NCBI GenBank assembly: GCA_947364395.1
Contig: CANASS010000008.1
Span: 1 to 56,890 of the forward strand
Direction: 5' to 3'
Source: an uncultured bacterium
GTDB lineage: Bacteria; Bacillota; Clostridia; Oscillospirales; Oscillospiraceae
DNA: 56,890 bases
Under the pieces are notes generated by a model, which worked only from the letters and a program-made list of their open reading frames with translations, was not told where the DNA came from and made no database searches. This document shows, piece after piece, positions 50,210 to 56,661 of this stretch. Numbering within the stretch: position 1 is the stretch's first letter; each line of letters starts with the position of its first letter. Position numbers and translations under genes: made by a program.

Positions 50210-51058
50210 TTATTCTCCGGTGGGCTGGCCGTAGTAGTAAATGCCTTTGGCCTTGTTCTCCAGCACAAAGGCGTCATAGACCACCCGGCCCTCCACCAGT
50301 GTGCCAGAAATACCGGGCGGGTTCCGGTGGATGCTGAAGTCCTCCAGTTTCACCGGGGCCACGGTGGCGCAGGGATGGGCCACCATGAACTCAAAGCCAA
50401 CGGGCAGACGGCTGGCGGGGATCTTCTGCACGTCCATGCCGTCCAACCTGCCGATCACGCCGTTCAGCCGCAGGTCGTTGCCCACATCGGTTTCCATAGT
50501 GATATCTTTGCACTTCTTCATCAAGGCATAGGTGGCCGGGGTAACCACCAACACGCGCTCAGTCTCGGGCACCTGCGCGTCGTCCAGCGCCTGGGAGGCC
50601 GCCAAAATCGCCTCATAGATGGTGGTGGCGGTCAGGGCCTTGTAGGTCTCAGGCTTGCCGCCAGCGTTGGAGCACATGACATTGTAGGTGTAGGCGTCGA
50701 TCTCGGGGATGGTCACTTCCCTGTTCTGCCGCGCCAGGGCGGACGCCGCCGCCAGCTGCTGGGCGGTTTCGTCCTGGTCCAGCTTGTCGATCACGAAGGT
50801 GAAGGAGCGGTCGCGCCGCAGCGCCATGCGCTCCGTGGTGGCGCTCAGCGGCGCGACCTCGCCATACCGGGACCACTGGCCCTGAGCGGGGCCGTCCCGC
50901 CCATAGTCGTTCATCTGGGACGTGCTGATCTTGTAGACCCGGACGGAGTGAGCGCCCTCCCAGTCAAAATCCTGGTTGGTCACCATGGCTTTCTTGCTTT
51001 CGGTGGAAAACTGTTCATCCACATAGGGTAAAAACTTCTCAACGAGCTCAATAGACAT
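50210..51058 (-). CDS. major capsid protein (HK97-like fold)
   Basis: A 282-residue protein resembling the coat proteins of Firmicute phages: FLPYVDEQFSTESKKAMVTN at the start, DWEGAHSVRVYKISTSQMNDYGRDG, SRYGEV, RDRSFTFVIDKLDQDET, and C-terminal GFEFMVAHPCATVAPVKLED. Such proteins assemble the icosahedral shell. It lies just downstream of the scaffold gene, the usual order. AAAGGACGACG precedes the ATG. There is no portal or protease neighbour, so it is either a satellite capsid, an encapsulin-like shell, or a remnant. Confidence 0.85.
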   Translation of the reverse strand: MSIELVEKFLPYVDEQFSTESKKAMVTNQDFDWEGAHSVRVYKISTSQMNDYGRDGPAQGQWSRYGEVAPLSATTERMALRRDRSFTFVIDKLDQDETAQQLAAASALARQNREVTIPEIDAYTYNVMCSNAGGKPETYKALTATTIYEAILAASQALDDAQVPETERVLVVTPATYALMKKCKDITMETDVGNDLRLNGVIGRLDGMDVQKIPASRLPVGFEFMVAHPCATVAPVKLEDFSIHRNPPGISGTLVEGRVVYDAFVLENKAKGIYYYGQPTGE

Positions 51059-51061
51059 ATT

Positions 51062-51493
51062 TTATCGTCGTCCTTTCGGTTTGAACGCATCGGCAATCGC
51101 GTCGTTGTCCGAACCCTCCCCGCCGTACTGGTGGGACATGCTGGTGCTGCGGGGGACGATGGCGTGGAATTTCTCCACGGACGCTTTGAACTTTTCCGGG
51201 TCGCTGGTGTCCAGCAGCTCCAGATATTCCATGGGGAGGTGTTTATCTTTCAAGTGCTCCCAGCACTCAATATAAGCCTCCCGCGCCGCCAGCTTCTGTT
51301 CCCGCTCTACCAGATCACGTTCCCGATCAGAGGCGGCGGGACGGCTGGCCCGGTCGCGGGCAAGACGGTCTTGCACGATACGGTCTAATTCAGATTGGGT
51401 GAACGTCCTTTCGCCGCCCTGGCCCCCGCTGGCCTCCGGGGTGGGAGTAGTGGGTTGCTGCTGGCCGTTCTGGTTGTTGATATTCTCGCTCAT
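51062..51493 (-). CDS. phage scaffolding protein (DUF4355-like)
   Basis: A 143-residue scaffold-like protein with a Gln/Pro/Gly-rich flexible N-terminus (INNQNGQQQPTTPTPEASGG), a coiled-coil core (SELDRIVQDRLARDRASR ... VEREQKLAAREAYIE) and a basic C-terminal tail (ADAFKPKGRR) that would bind the coat protein. Scaffolds direct procapsid assembly and are removed before packaging. It is three bases upstream of the capsid gene. GGAGGTACATC precedes the ATG. The intact pair argues against random decay. Confidence 0.82.
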   Translation of the reverse strand: MSENINNQNGQQQPTTPTPEASGGQGGERTFTQSELDRIVQDRLARDRASRPAASDRERDLVEREQKLAAREAYIECWEHLKDKHLPMEYLELLDTSDPEKFKASVEKFHAIVPRSTSMSHQYGGEGSDNDAIADAFKPKGRR

Positions 51494-51582
51494 GATGTAC
51501 CTCCGTTTAACGCCCAGAGTGGGCTAAATGGTTTCCCCGGGGCGGGGTGAGAAAGGAGAAAAAAGCCCCCGCCCCAGAGAAC

Positions 51583-51680
51583 AAAAAACAGGCGTGGGCC
51601 AACGATTCTAAAACCGTTTTCCCACGCCTGCCTAGCAGACATTACCCCGAATGGCGGTACTCATCCCACGCCTATTCTTT
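51583..51680 (-). ncRNA. small RNA with its own promoter and terminator, duplicated arm
   Basis: From the promoter at 51687-51715 the predicted transcript (about 98 bases) ends in a terminator: GGCGTGGG (minus, 51621-51628) pairs with CCCACGCC (minus, 51591-51598), followed by six T. A second GGCGTGGG (minus, 51665-51672) near the 5' end could pair with the same strand, so two exclusive folds are possible, the larger one closing a cloverleaf-like domain. It lies between the small genes and the scaffold gene. Confidence 0.65.
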
Positions 51681-51686
51681 GAAATG

Positions 51687-51715
51687 ATTATATCATATCC
51701 AGGGGGTGGGGTCAA
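51687..51715 (-). promoter_or_regulatory. promoter of the 51.6-kb small RNA
   Basis: Minus-strand TTGACC (51710-51715), 17-base spacer, TATAAT (51687-51692). It could also read through to scaffold and capsid if termination is relieved. Confidence 0.8.
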
Positions 51716-51724
51716 GCGTTTCCC

Positions 51725-51883
51725 TTACAGCCGCAAGGGTTTGATGGTCACATAGATGCACAATTTCGGCGCTTTGGACTTATCTCGCCGGACCTTTGCG
51801 CCGGGCAAGAGGCGCAGGAGAGCCGCCAGCACCCCGGCGGCGGCCTCCTGTTCCTCTGGTTGGTATGTAAGTCTCAGCTTCAC
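51725..51883 (-). CDS. small phage-type protein, 52 residues
   Basis: A short gene starting at GTG 51883, overlapping the stop of the preceding gene (GTGTGA). The product starts KLRLTYQPEEQEAAAGVLAA, is helical in the middle, and has a basic patch (AKVRRDKSKAPKLC) with a final strand (IYVTIKPLRL). It looks coding in composition, but I do not recognise it. Its stop lies ten bases before the -35 of the small-RNA promoter. Confidence 0.65.
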   Translation of the reverse strand: MKLRLTYQPEEQEAAAGVLAALLRLLPGAKVRRDKSKAPKLCIYVTIKPLRL

Positions 51884-52143
51884 ACTGTGGCCCCCTGCGT
51901 GATCCCCGCCAGCTCCAGCAGGGCCGCGCCGTCCTGGTCCCGCTGGTACTTCCTGCCCTGCCGCCAGACTTCGGCCAGCGCACAGGCAACTGCCGTTTCC
52001 GGGCTCATGTACAACTGGGTCCCCGGCTGATAGCGGGTGTACTGCCGGTTCTGCTGGAGCTTCCTCAGAAACACGGCTTTTGCCGCCTGGACCTCCATAA
52101 AGGATGGGCTCAGGTCGAACATGGGGTTATCGGTCCATTTCAT
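51880..52143 (-). CDS. small phage-type protein, 87 residues
   Basis: An 87-residue protein of unknown function, mixed helical (MEVQAAKAVFLRKLQQNRQY), with a C-terminal hydrophobic end. The ATG has AAAGGAAG upstream. It lies between the 71-residue gene and the 52-residue gene in the leftward transcription unit. The start region overlaps the plus-strand promoter at 52146-52175. Confidence 0.65.
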   Translation of the reverse strand: MKWTDNPMFDLSPSFMEVQAAKAVFLRKLQQNRQYTRYQPGTQLYMSPETAVACALAEVWRQGRKYQRDQDGAALLELAGITQGATV

Positions 52144-52145
52144 AC

Positions 52146-52258
52146 TTGACTTCCTTTCCCCGCCCCTGGTACAATGGGGGAGGACTTCGTATTGTTTAGG
52201 AGATGTGCGGGGTCTGCTCGCCGCTCTCAGCGTTCGCCGCGCTGAGAGCGGTCTTTTT
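52146..52258 (+). ncRNA. candidate plus-strand small RNA (promoter and terminator)
   Basis: TTGACT (52146-52151), 18-base spacer, TACAAT (52170-52175) predict a start near 52182. An 11-bp stem (52221-52231 with 52241-52251) followed by TCTTTTT ends the transcript near 52258, about 77 bases. It runs against the leftward genes, overlapping the end of the 71-residue gene, so it may act as antisense RNA. Confidence 0.55.
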
Positions 52259-52411
52259 GTCCAGAATCCCAGGCGCGTGGGATTTTGCCTGCGTCAGCTT
52301 CAGCTTGCGCGGGTGGCGGGCGTTGGTCATCGGGCCGATGCGCTGTTGCCCGCCGTGCTGGACGGCTTTGATGCCCCGGCCTACGTCGTGGGTGTGCTTG
52401 TGCTTAGTCAT
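52196..52411 (-). CDS. small basic phage-type protein
   Basis: A 71-residue, strongly basic protein (KHKHTHDVGRGIKAVQHGGQ ...) of unknown function. The ATG lies within the final codons of the preceding frameshifted gene (ATGACTAA), suggesting coupling, and AGGGAG lies about ten bases upstream. A hairpin that acts as a plus-strand terminator lies in its 3' part. It could be spurious; composition is unusual. Confidence 0.45.
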   Translation of the reverse strand: MTKHKHTHDVGRGIKAVQHGGQQRIGPMTNARHPRKLKLTQAKSHAPGILDKKTALSAANAESGEQTPHIS

Positions 52412-52602
52412 GGGTGGTGTTCTCCCTTCTCTGGCTGGGCACGTAGGGCATTCCGCCCCACCCGTCGCCCAGGTCCATAATCTGAAAACCCAGCTCCTGG
52501 GCCGTGGTCAGGATGCACCCGCCCTCGGGCTGGTCGTGGTAGCGGTCCGGGCAGTCCGCCTCGCAGGGTTTCCCGTCAAGGGGGGCATATCAATTGGTCC
52601 AC
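52404..52602 (-). CDS. small Cys-rich protein needing a +1 frameshift at CCC-CCT-TGA-C
   Basis: From GTG 52602, behind AAAGGAG, the frame reads VDQLICPP then TGA (52576-52578). In the +1 frame the sequence continues as a convincing protein: DGKPCEADCPDRYHDQPEGG and on to SQRRENTTHD, ending at 52404. The join is a run of six C followed by TTGAC. Removing one base gives ICPLDGKPCEADC, a Cys motif suggestive of zinc binding. It may be a programmed +1 shift or a one-base insertion. Confidence 0.6.
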
Positions 52603-52641
52603 AGTTTTTCTCCTTTCATGGTTTCCCGTCAGATAGGGGCT

Positions 52642-52805
52642 AGGTGGTCTAGTAAGACTCAAACCGTTGCGGCTCAAGGCTTTGCATACTTGACCAGGGT
52701 GGTAGAGTATAGCCATCAAAATAGACGCATACGGGTATACTTGACCAGGGTGGTCAAGTATGGAAACCATTGATACTCTAAGAAAAATTCTATACTAGAC
52801 CACTT
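52642..52805. other. candidate replication origin: iteron-like repeats with AT-rich segments
   Basis: Four related sites: GGTGGTCTAGTA (52643-52654), ATACTTGACCAGGGTGGT with a half-palindrome (52686-52710), the same as a full palindrome with arms ATACTTGACC/GGTCAAGTAT (52737-52761), and ATACTAGACCAC (52792-52803). The first and last are inverted with respect to each other. AT-rich stretches separate them. The array begins right after the primase-helicase stop, as origins of several satellite elements do. Confidence 0.55.
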
Positions 52806-52806
52806 T

Positions 52807-54717
52807 TCAGAGGTCTGACGGGGAAGGGTTGTCAAAGGGGGTTTCGGTATCGTCTGGAAGTTCCTCAAAGTCACCACTGTCCGGGTCCGTCAACGCCTGG
52901 GTGTGCCAAACTCGGTCTTTGGGGCCTCCCGTGTGGAAATACTTCACGGCCTTTTCGGCTTTCAGCTCCTGCTTTGCCCGTTTCACGGCGGCAAAGCTGA
53001 ATCCGGCCAGCTTGGCCTTGGCCTCCAGTTCGGCGGTGGGCATTGCTCCCCCAGCCTCGTTGAGCGTTTTCATGAGGAACGCTTTGCAGTCCTCCCGCAG
53101 GGGCGCAGATTTGGCCTGTTCGCTCCCCAGGATGTACTCCCGGTCGCGTTTCCAGCTGTTGCCCACCGCGTGAATCTGCTCGTTGCTGTCGATGGTGAAA
53201 AGTATGGTTTCCTGGAGCGGGGCATAGTTGTTTTTCTCGTTGGAAAGATACCGTACACCCTGTTCCTCGGTGAATCCGGCCATCATGACAGACCGGGCAA
53301 TGTCCCAGATGTCGGCGCTGTCGGCGATACGGTCCCGGCCATAGGCCCCCTTGCGTTTGTTGGTGTGGCAGACGATCAGCGCCGTGGTGTTGATCTCCTC
53401 GCCAATGGCAATCAAGGGGGCCATACAGTCCCGCATTTCGTTCCGGCTCCCCATGTTGACCTTTGGCGGGGTAAACCCTTGGACCGGGTCAAAGATGCAC
53501 AGTACAGGGCGTAGGCTACGCAGGACCTTCTCCATTTCGGGCGTTCCAAATTTGACCTTACGCAGCAGCCCGCTGTGATCTCTGGAAAAGTCCGGGGTGA
53601 TGATGTTCTTCATGTTGGCCCCGGCCAGCCTCAGTTTTTTTCGCAGCTTCTTCCTTACGCTGTCCTCGGTAGTTAGGAAGGTGATCCGCATAGGCTCCCG
53701 TCGGTGCCCCGGTGGGTCAAGAATACAGTTCGTGCCGTTGCTCAGAGCGGCGATAACGTGACACCACAGCGTAGTCTTGCCTATGCCGCCGTCCGCCGCG
53801 ATAACGGATATCTGCCCCTCTGGTATCCATCCAGGAACGAGCCACTTAGCCTCCTCCTCGGGAAAATCCTCCAAGGGCTTGAACAGGGCAAGAAGCGGAT
53901 CGGGCGCATCCTTGGGCGTCCACTCCGGCGCGGCCACAATCAGCTGGCCGATCAGCTCCCGGGCCCGCTCGGCACCCACAGCCGCTACCATGTCGGACAC
54001 GTCCCCATGTTCCGGGACTTCCGGCCATACCGTTGCAATGTCCAGCAGCTGGACGCTGGAGGCAGCACCGTGGAGGGCGTTGCAGGTCTCGGCGGCGTAG
54101 GCTCGGCCCACATCATCGTTATCCGTGAACACGCACACAGAGCAGCCCTGAAGCTGTTCAGTGTATTCTTTGCGCCACTTCCCCGGTCCTGCCCCATCTG
54201 CGCCGCTGGCGGCGTTGTAGCCCAGGTGGTGGAGTGTGTCCACGTCCTTCTCGCCCTCGCAGACGAACACGGCCCCAGTCAGCTCCCCGCCGACATAAAG
54301 ACGATTTGGGACACCCTTTCGGCTATAAATCCACCCGTGGCGAGCATCAGGCTGTCTCCAGGTAAACGATTTGTCCGCCCGCCTCAGCTTTTCCGCCAGC
54401 AGTTTCCCGTTATCGTCTAGGTATCGGTATGTAGCCACAACCGGGGTGCGCCCTTTCTTTTCGGTGGAAAGGGTATCGTTCCAACCGATGGCGTGGCCGG
54501 GCTTGTCCGGGAATAGGTCGGCGGGGGAGAGCCCCAGGGCGGCTGTGATCCTGTCCAGGTCACAGCCAGCGTGACAGCGCAGGAGTGTCCGCCCGTCCTC
54601 GCCCTCACCCACTGATAGGCTGTTCTGCCGGTCATCGTGGGCTGGGCACCGGGCCGTCCATTGGCCGTGGCCACCCTTGACACCCTGGAGGCGGGAGAGA
54701 ATGTCATGAACGGTCAA
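52807..54717 (-). CDS. primase-helicase (CHC2 zinc finger, TOPRIM, RepA-like AAA ATPase)
   Basis: A 636-residue replication protein. A DnaG-type zinc finger (CPAHDDRQNS ... RCHAGCD, residues 24-52) precedes a TOPRIM domain (VFVCEGEKDVDTL, CVFTDNDDVGR) and a RecA-like helicase of the AAA_25/RepA type with Walker A (VIAADGGIGKTTLW) and Walker B (VLCIFDPVQG). The C-terminal ~100 residues look like a winged helix. It should prime and unwind the element's DNA at a nearby origin. The start overlaps the upstream gene by four bases (ATGA). Confidence 0.92.
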   Translation of the reverse strand: MTVHDILSRLQGVKGGHGQWTARCPAHDDRQNSLSVGEGEDGRTLLRCHAGCDLDRITAALGLSPADLFPDKPGHAIGWNDTLSTEKKGRTPVVATYRYLDDNGKLLAEKLRRADKSFTWRQPDARHGWIYSRKGVPNRLYVGGELTGAVFVCEGEKDVDTLHHLGYNAASGADGAGPGKWRKEYTEQLQGCSVCVFTDNDDVGRAYAAETCNALHGAASSVQLLDIATVWPEVPEHGDVSDMVAAVGAERARELIGQLIVAAPEWTPKDAPDPLLALFKPLEDFPEEEAKWLVPGWIPEGQISVIAADGGIGKTTLWCHVIAALSNGTNCILDPPGHRREPMRITFLTTEDSVRKKLRKKLRLAGANMKNIITPDFSRDHSGLLRKVKFGTPEMEKVLRSLRPVLCIFDPVQGFTPPKVNMGSRNEMRDCMAPLIAIGEEINTTALIVCHTNKRKGAYGRDRIADSADIWDIARSVMMAGFTEEQGVRYLSNEKNNYAPLQETILFTIDSNEQIHAVGNSWKRDREYILGSEQAKSAPLREDCKAFLMKTLNEAGGAMPTAELEAKAKLAGFSFAAVKRAKQELKAEKAVKYFHTGGPKDRVWHTQALTDPDSGDFEELPDDTETPFDNPSPSDL

Positions 54718-55028
54718 TCCCCCACCCTCTCCCCGCCGCCGGCGCCGTAGAGGTAGTTGTATTTGGCCCGCTCCTCCTGCTCCTCCACCAGCTTGTTCAA
54801 GTCCACGGTGACGGCCACCTTGGACGGCTTGCCGATCTCGTGCACCTTGTAGCCCTGCCGGTTGTAGATGCGGTGAATCAGCTCCGTGGAGCTCTGGCCC
54901 ACCACCTGGGCCGCCTGGAGCTGGGACTTATCCAGGGTGATGGCGTCATCCTCCACCATGCCGGGGCGGCGGGTGTCCTCGATGACGACGGGGTAAACGC
55001 GCAGGTTCAGGGTGATTTCGTTTTTCAT
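54714..55028 (-). CDS. small phage-type protein preceding the primase
   Basis: A 104-residue protein beginning KNEITLNLRVYPVVIEDTRR and having a coiled-coil-like end (LNKLVEEQEERAKYNYLYG). The ATG at 55028 has GGAGG nine bases upstream. It overlaps both neighbours by four bases, giving tight coupling from the excisionase-like gene to the primase. Function unknown; a replication accessory role is inferred from position. Confidence 0.75.
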   Translation of the reverse strand: MKNEITLNLRVYPVVIEDTRRPGMVEDDAITLDKSQLQAAQVVGQSSTELIHRIYNRQGYKVHEIGKPSKVAVTVDLNKLVEEQEERAKYNYLYGAGGGERVGD

Positions 55029-55231
55029 GATTTCATACCTCCGTTGTTGATGTTGGCTTTCACCCAAGCCCGCAGCCCCTCCCGGGAGATGCGGACCCGG
55101 TTTCCGATACGCAGGGCGGGGAAGTCCGCCCGGTGGGTCAGTGTGTAGACGTTCTTGGAGCAAATGCCCAGCTCCGCCGCCGCTTCCTCCACGCTCATGG
55201 TCAGCCGTTCGGCTTTTTTGGTCAGTGGCAT
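55025..55231 (-). CDS. excisionase-like helix-turn-helix protein
   Basis: A 68-residue MerR/excisionase-type DNA-binding protein (HTH_17): TMSVEEAAAELGICSKNVYT, then TLTHRADFPALRIGNRVRIS, with a wing and a C-terminal RAWVKANINNGG. Such proteins serve as recombination directionality factors or as replication/regulatory factors of mobile elements. It lies downstream of the cro-like gene and overlaps the next gene. Confidence 0.85.
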   Translation of the reverse strand: MPLTKKAERLTMSVEEAAAELGICSKNVYTLTHRADFPALRIGNRVRISREGLRAWVKANINNGGMKS

Positions 55232-55234
55232 GGT

Positions 55235-55438
55235 CTACGCCTCCTCTGCAATCAGTTCCGCCGGATCAACGCCCAGCGCATCGGCCAGCCGACGCAGGGT
55301 GGCCAGCTTCACCGTACCGCCGTTGTTGCTCCGGCTGATGGTGTTGATGGACACCCCGGACGCGGCTGACAAATCCCGGATGGAATCCACCCCGGCATTG
55401 AGCATGGCCAGCCCCAGCTTGTTTTTGTAGAGTTTCAT
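55235..55438 (-). CDS. Cro-like XRE regulator
   Basis: A 67-residue helix-turn-helix protein (LSAASGVSINTISRSNNGGT, LATLRRLADALGVDPAELI). The ATG has AAAGGAGCGC upstream. It is divergent from the CI-like repressor and heads the leftward early operon, so it is probably the Cro counterpart that keeps the operon on. Operators are likely in 55439-55573. Confidence 0.88.
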   Translation of the reverse strand: MKLYKNKLGLAMLNAGVDSIRDLSAASGVSINTISRSNNGGTVKLATLRRLADALGVDPAELIAEEA

Positions 55439-55496
55439 TTTCTTCTTGCGCTCCTTTCATTTTTGTGGTATGTTGTGGGTATAACACCTGGCATGT

Positions 55497-55531
55497 ATGT
55501 TATATTACTTTTGGCATCTTGTCAACATGCC
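55497..55531 (-). promoter_or_regulatory. early leftward promoter with CI/Cro operator candidate
   Basis: Minus-strand TTGACA (55520-55525), 17-base spacer, TAACAT (55497-55502). The -35 lies inside the palindrome GGCAT-9-ATGCC (55513-55531). GGCAT recurs at 55490-55494 and 55576-55580, the latter within the repressor start region. Confidence 0.7.
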
Positions 55532-55573
55532 TTTTGTTATTTCTGCAAGATGCACAAAATAGGGGGTGAATTT

Positions 55574-56089
55574 TTGGCATTTTATGATATGTTCCAGCAG
55601 TTGTGTGTTAAAAAGGGAGTTACCCCCACAAAAGCTGCAAGGGATGTCGGAATTGCTCAACCTGTTGTGTCTCAGTGGAAAAAGCGGGGCTCCACTCCGA
55701 AAGCCCAGACAATTCAAAAGTTGGCAGATTATTTTGGGGTGTCAACGGACGATCTCATAGATGATGAAACCACTGTAGTTATCGACGTTGGCGAAAGCTT
55801 TAGCAGCAGCCTGGAAGGGAGGGCCCGGGCCACAACACCGAAGGAAATCGCCCGTCTCATGGAGCAACTGGAAGCTATGCTTGTAGATGCTGGTATTCTG
55901 GAAAGAGGCAAGGACCTATCTGACAAAGATACGGAATTCCTGATTCACTCACTGCGTCAAATTGATATGTGGTTTACAGACCGCAACGAACGCCCACAGG
56001 AGGCCCCAGAATCGCCGCCAGCACCGCAGGAAGGTACAGATACCACCCCGCCCGCAGACACGCCAGAAACGGCCTCAGAGGTGGAATAG
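55574..56089 (+). CDS. CI-like XRE repressor
   Basis: About 171 residues. The N-terminal HTH (TPTKAARDVGIAQPVVSQWK) is followed by a linker and a helical C-terminal domain (EIARLMEQLEAMLVDAGILE, DTEFLIHSLRQIDMWFTDRN) and a Pro/Glu-rich tail. There is no peptidase-type (LexA-like) domain, so induction would not be by RecA-stimulated self-cleavage. The TTG at 55574 is favoured because AGGGGGTG lies just before it; an ATG at 55589 has no site. It should repress the leftward early promoter. Confidence 0.82.
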   Translation: MAFYDMFQQLCVKKGVTPTKAARDVGIAQPVVSQWKKRGSTPKAQTIQKLADYFGVSTDDLIDDETTVVIDVGESFSSSLEGRARATTPKEIARLMEQLEAMLVDAGILERGKDLSDKDTEFLIHSLRQIDMWFTDRNERPQEAPESPPAPQEGTDTTPPADTPETASEVE

Positions 56090-56562
56090 AGGACGGGGCG
56101 ATCTCGCCCCGTCCTCTCGATATCGGAATTCCGAGGTCGGGCAAAATCCGCAAGTGTTTGCGGATTTTTGAAAGCTGAATTTTCAGCCCCCAAAAGGGGC
56201 TAAGTCTAAATTTTTCCCACACGCGGGAAGAATTTGACGGCTGAAAGTTCAGCGCCCACCCTCGTGTGGGTGGGCGTCTTGCCCCAGCCGACGGGGGCGA
56301 GATCGCCCACGTCAACCGAGGGAAAATAGACGGGGTCGCGTTTAGCGACCCCACCGCAAATTCCCCTGCGGCCTCCGATACGGTGAATTACCGTAACGTT
56401 GCGGGATTAGTTTTACTTCTTCCCTTGAGCGGGAAGAAGTACCAAACACGACCGGGTTTCAAAACCGACAGCGCTGTCGGTTTTGAAACTTAGTAACAGC
56501 GCTGTTACCAAGTCGGAGCACACAAAAAAAGAACCGCCCAGGGGCGGCAACCCCTGAGCGGT
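56088..56562. repeat. array of about twelve consecutive hairpins
   Basis: Inverted repeats follow one another with short linkers: 56088-56117, 56123-56134, 56143-56168, 56174-56187, 56185-56201, 56208-56235, 56240-56253, 56253-56276, 56290-56313, 56332-56352, 56354-56371, 56380-56394, 56415-56440, a perfect 34-bp palindrome 56456-56489, 56493-56508 and 56533-56562. GCTGAA-nn-TTCAGC occurs twice (56174 and 56240). The first and last look like terminators; the rest have no evident role. No ORF is supportable in 56090-56640. Confidence 0.8.
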
Positions 56563-56605
56563 CGAGATGCACAAATACCACAGCGGTCAACTATGACACC
56601 TGCGC
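56524..56605 (-). ncRNA. small RNA upstream of the integrase, leftward
   Basis: A perfect consensus promoter points left (see 56612-56640). The predicted transcript of about 80 bases ends in a 12-position stem with one mismatch (56533-56544 with 56551-56562) followed by seven Ts on the minus strand. It lies wholly between the hairpin array and the integrase and contains GACCGCT twice. Function unknown. Confidence 0.7.
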
Positions 56606-56611
56606 AGGAAT

Positions 56612-56640
56612 ATTATACCCTTTTTGCGCCACGGTGTCAA
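56612..56640 (-). promoter_or_regulatory. consensus leftward promoter with flanking palindrome
   Basis: TTGACA (56635-56640), exactly 17 bases, TATAAT (56612-56617). It is bracketed by the inverted repeat TGACACC (56594-56600) / GGTGTCA (56633-56639), which could be an operator or integrase/excisionase binding site. Confidence 0.85.
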
Positions 56641-56661
56641 ATCAGAAAGGAGATTTTCACA

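Noticed and set aside
51583..51680. Possible tRNA (cloverleaf-like) in the element
   Set aside because: The acceptor-like stem closes, but there is no U33 or TTC-type T-loop, no CCA end, and a T-run follows directly. A small RNA with terminator fits better.
52203..52643. 146-residue plus-strand ORF in the element
   Set aside because: It runs through the plus-strand terminator and antisense to coupled minus-strand genes; its product is Cys/Trp-rich noise, and AGGAG abuts the ATG with no spacing.
55962..56178. Short ORFs in the repressor tail and hairpin region
   Set aside because: They arise from the repetitive sequence of the repressor's tail and hairpins.
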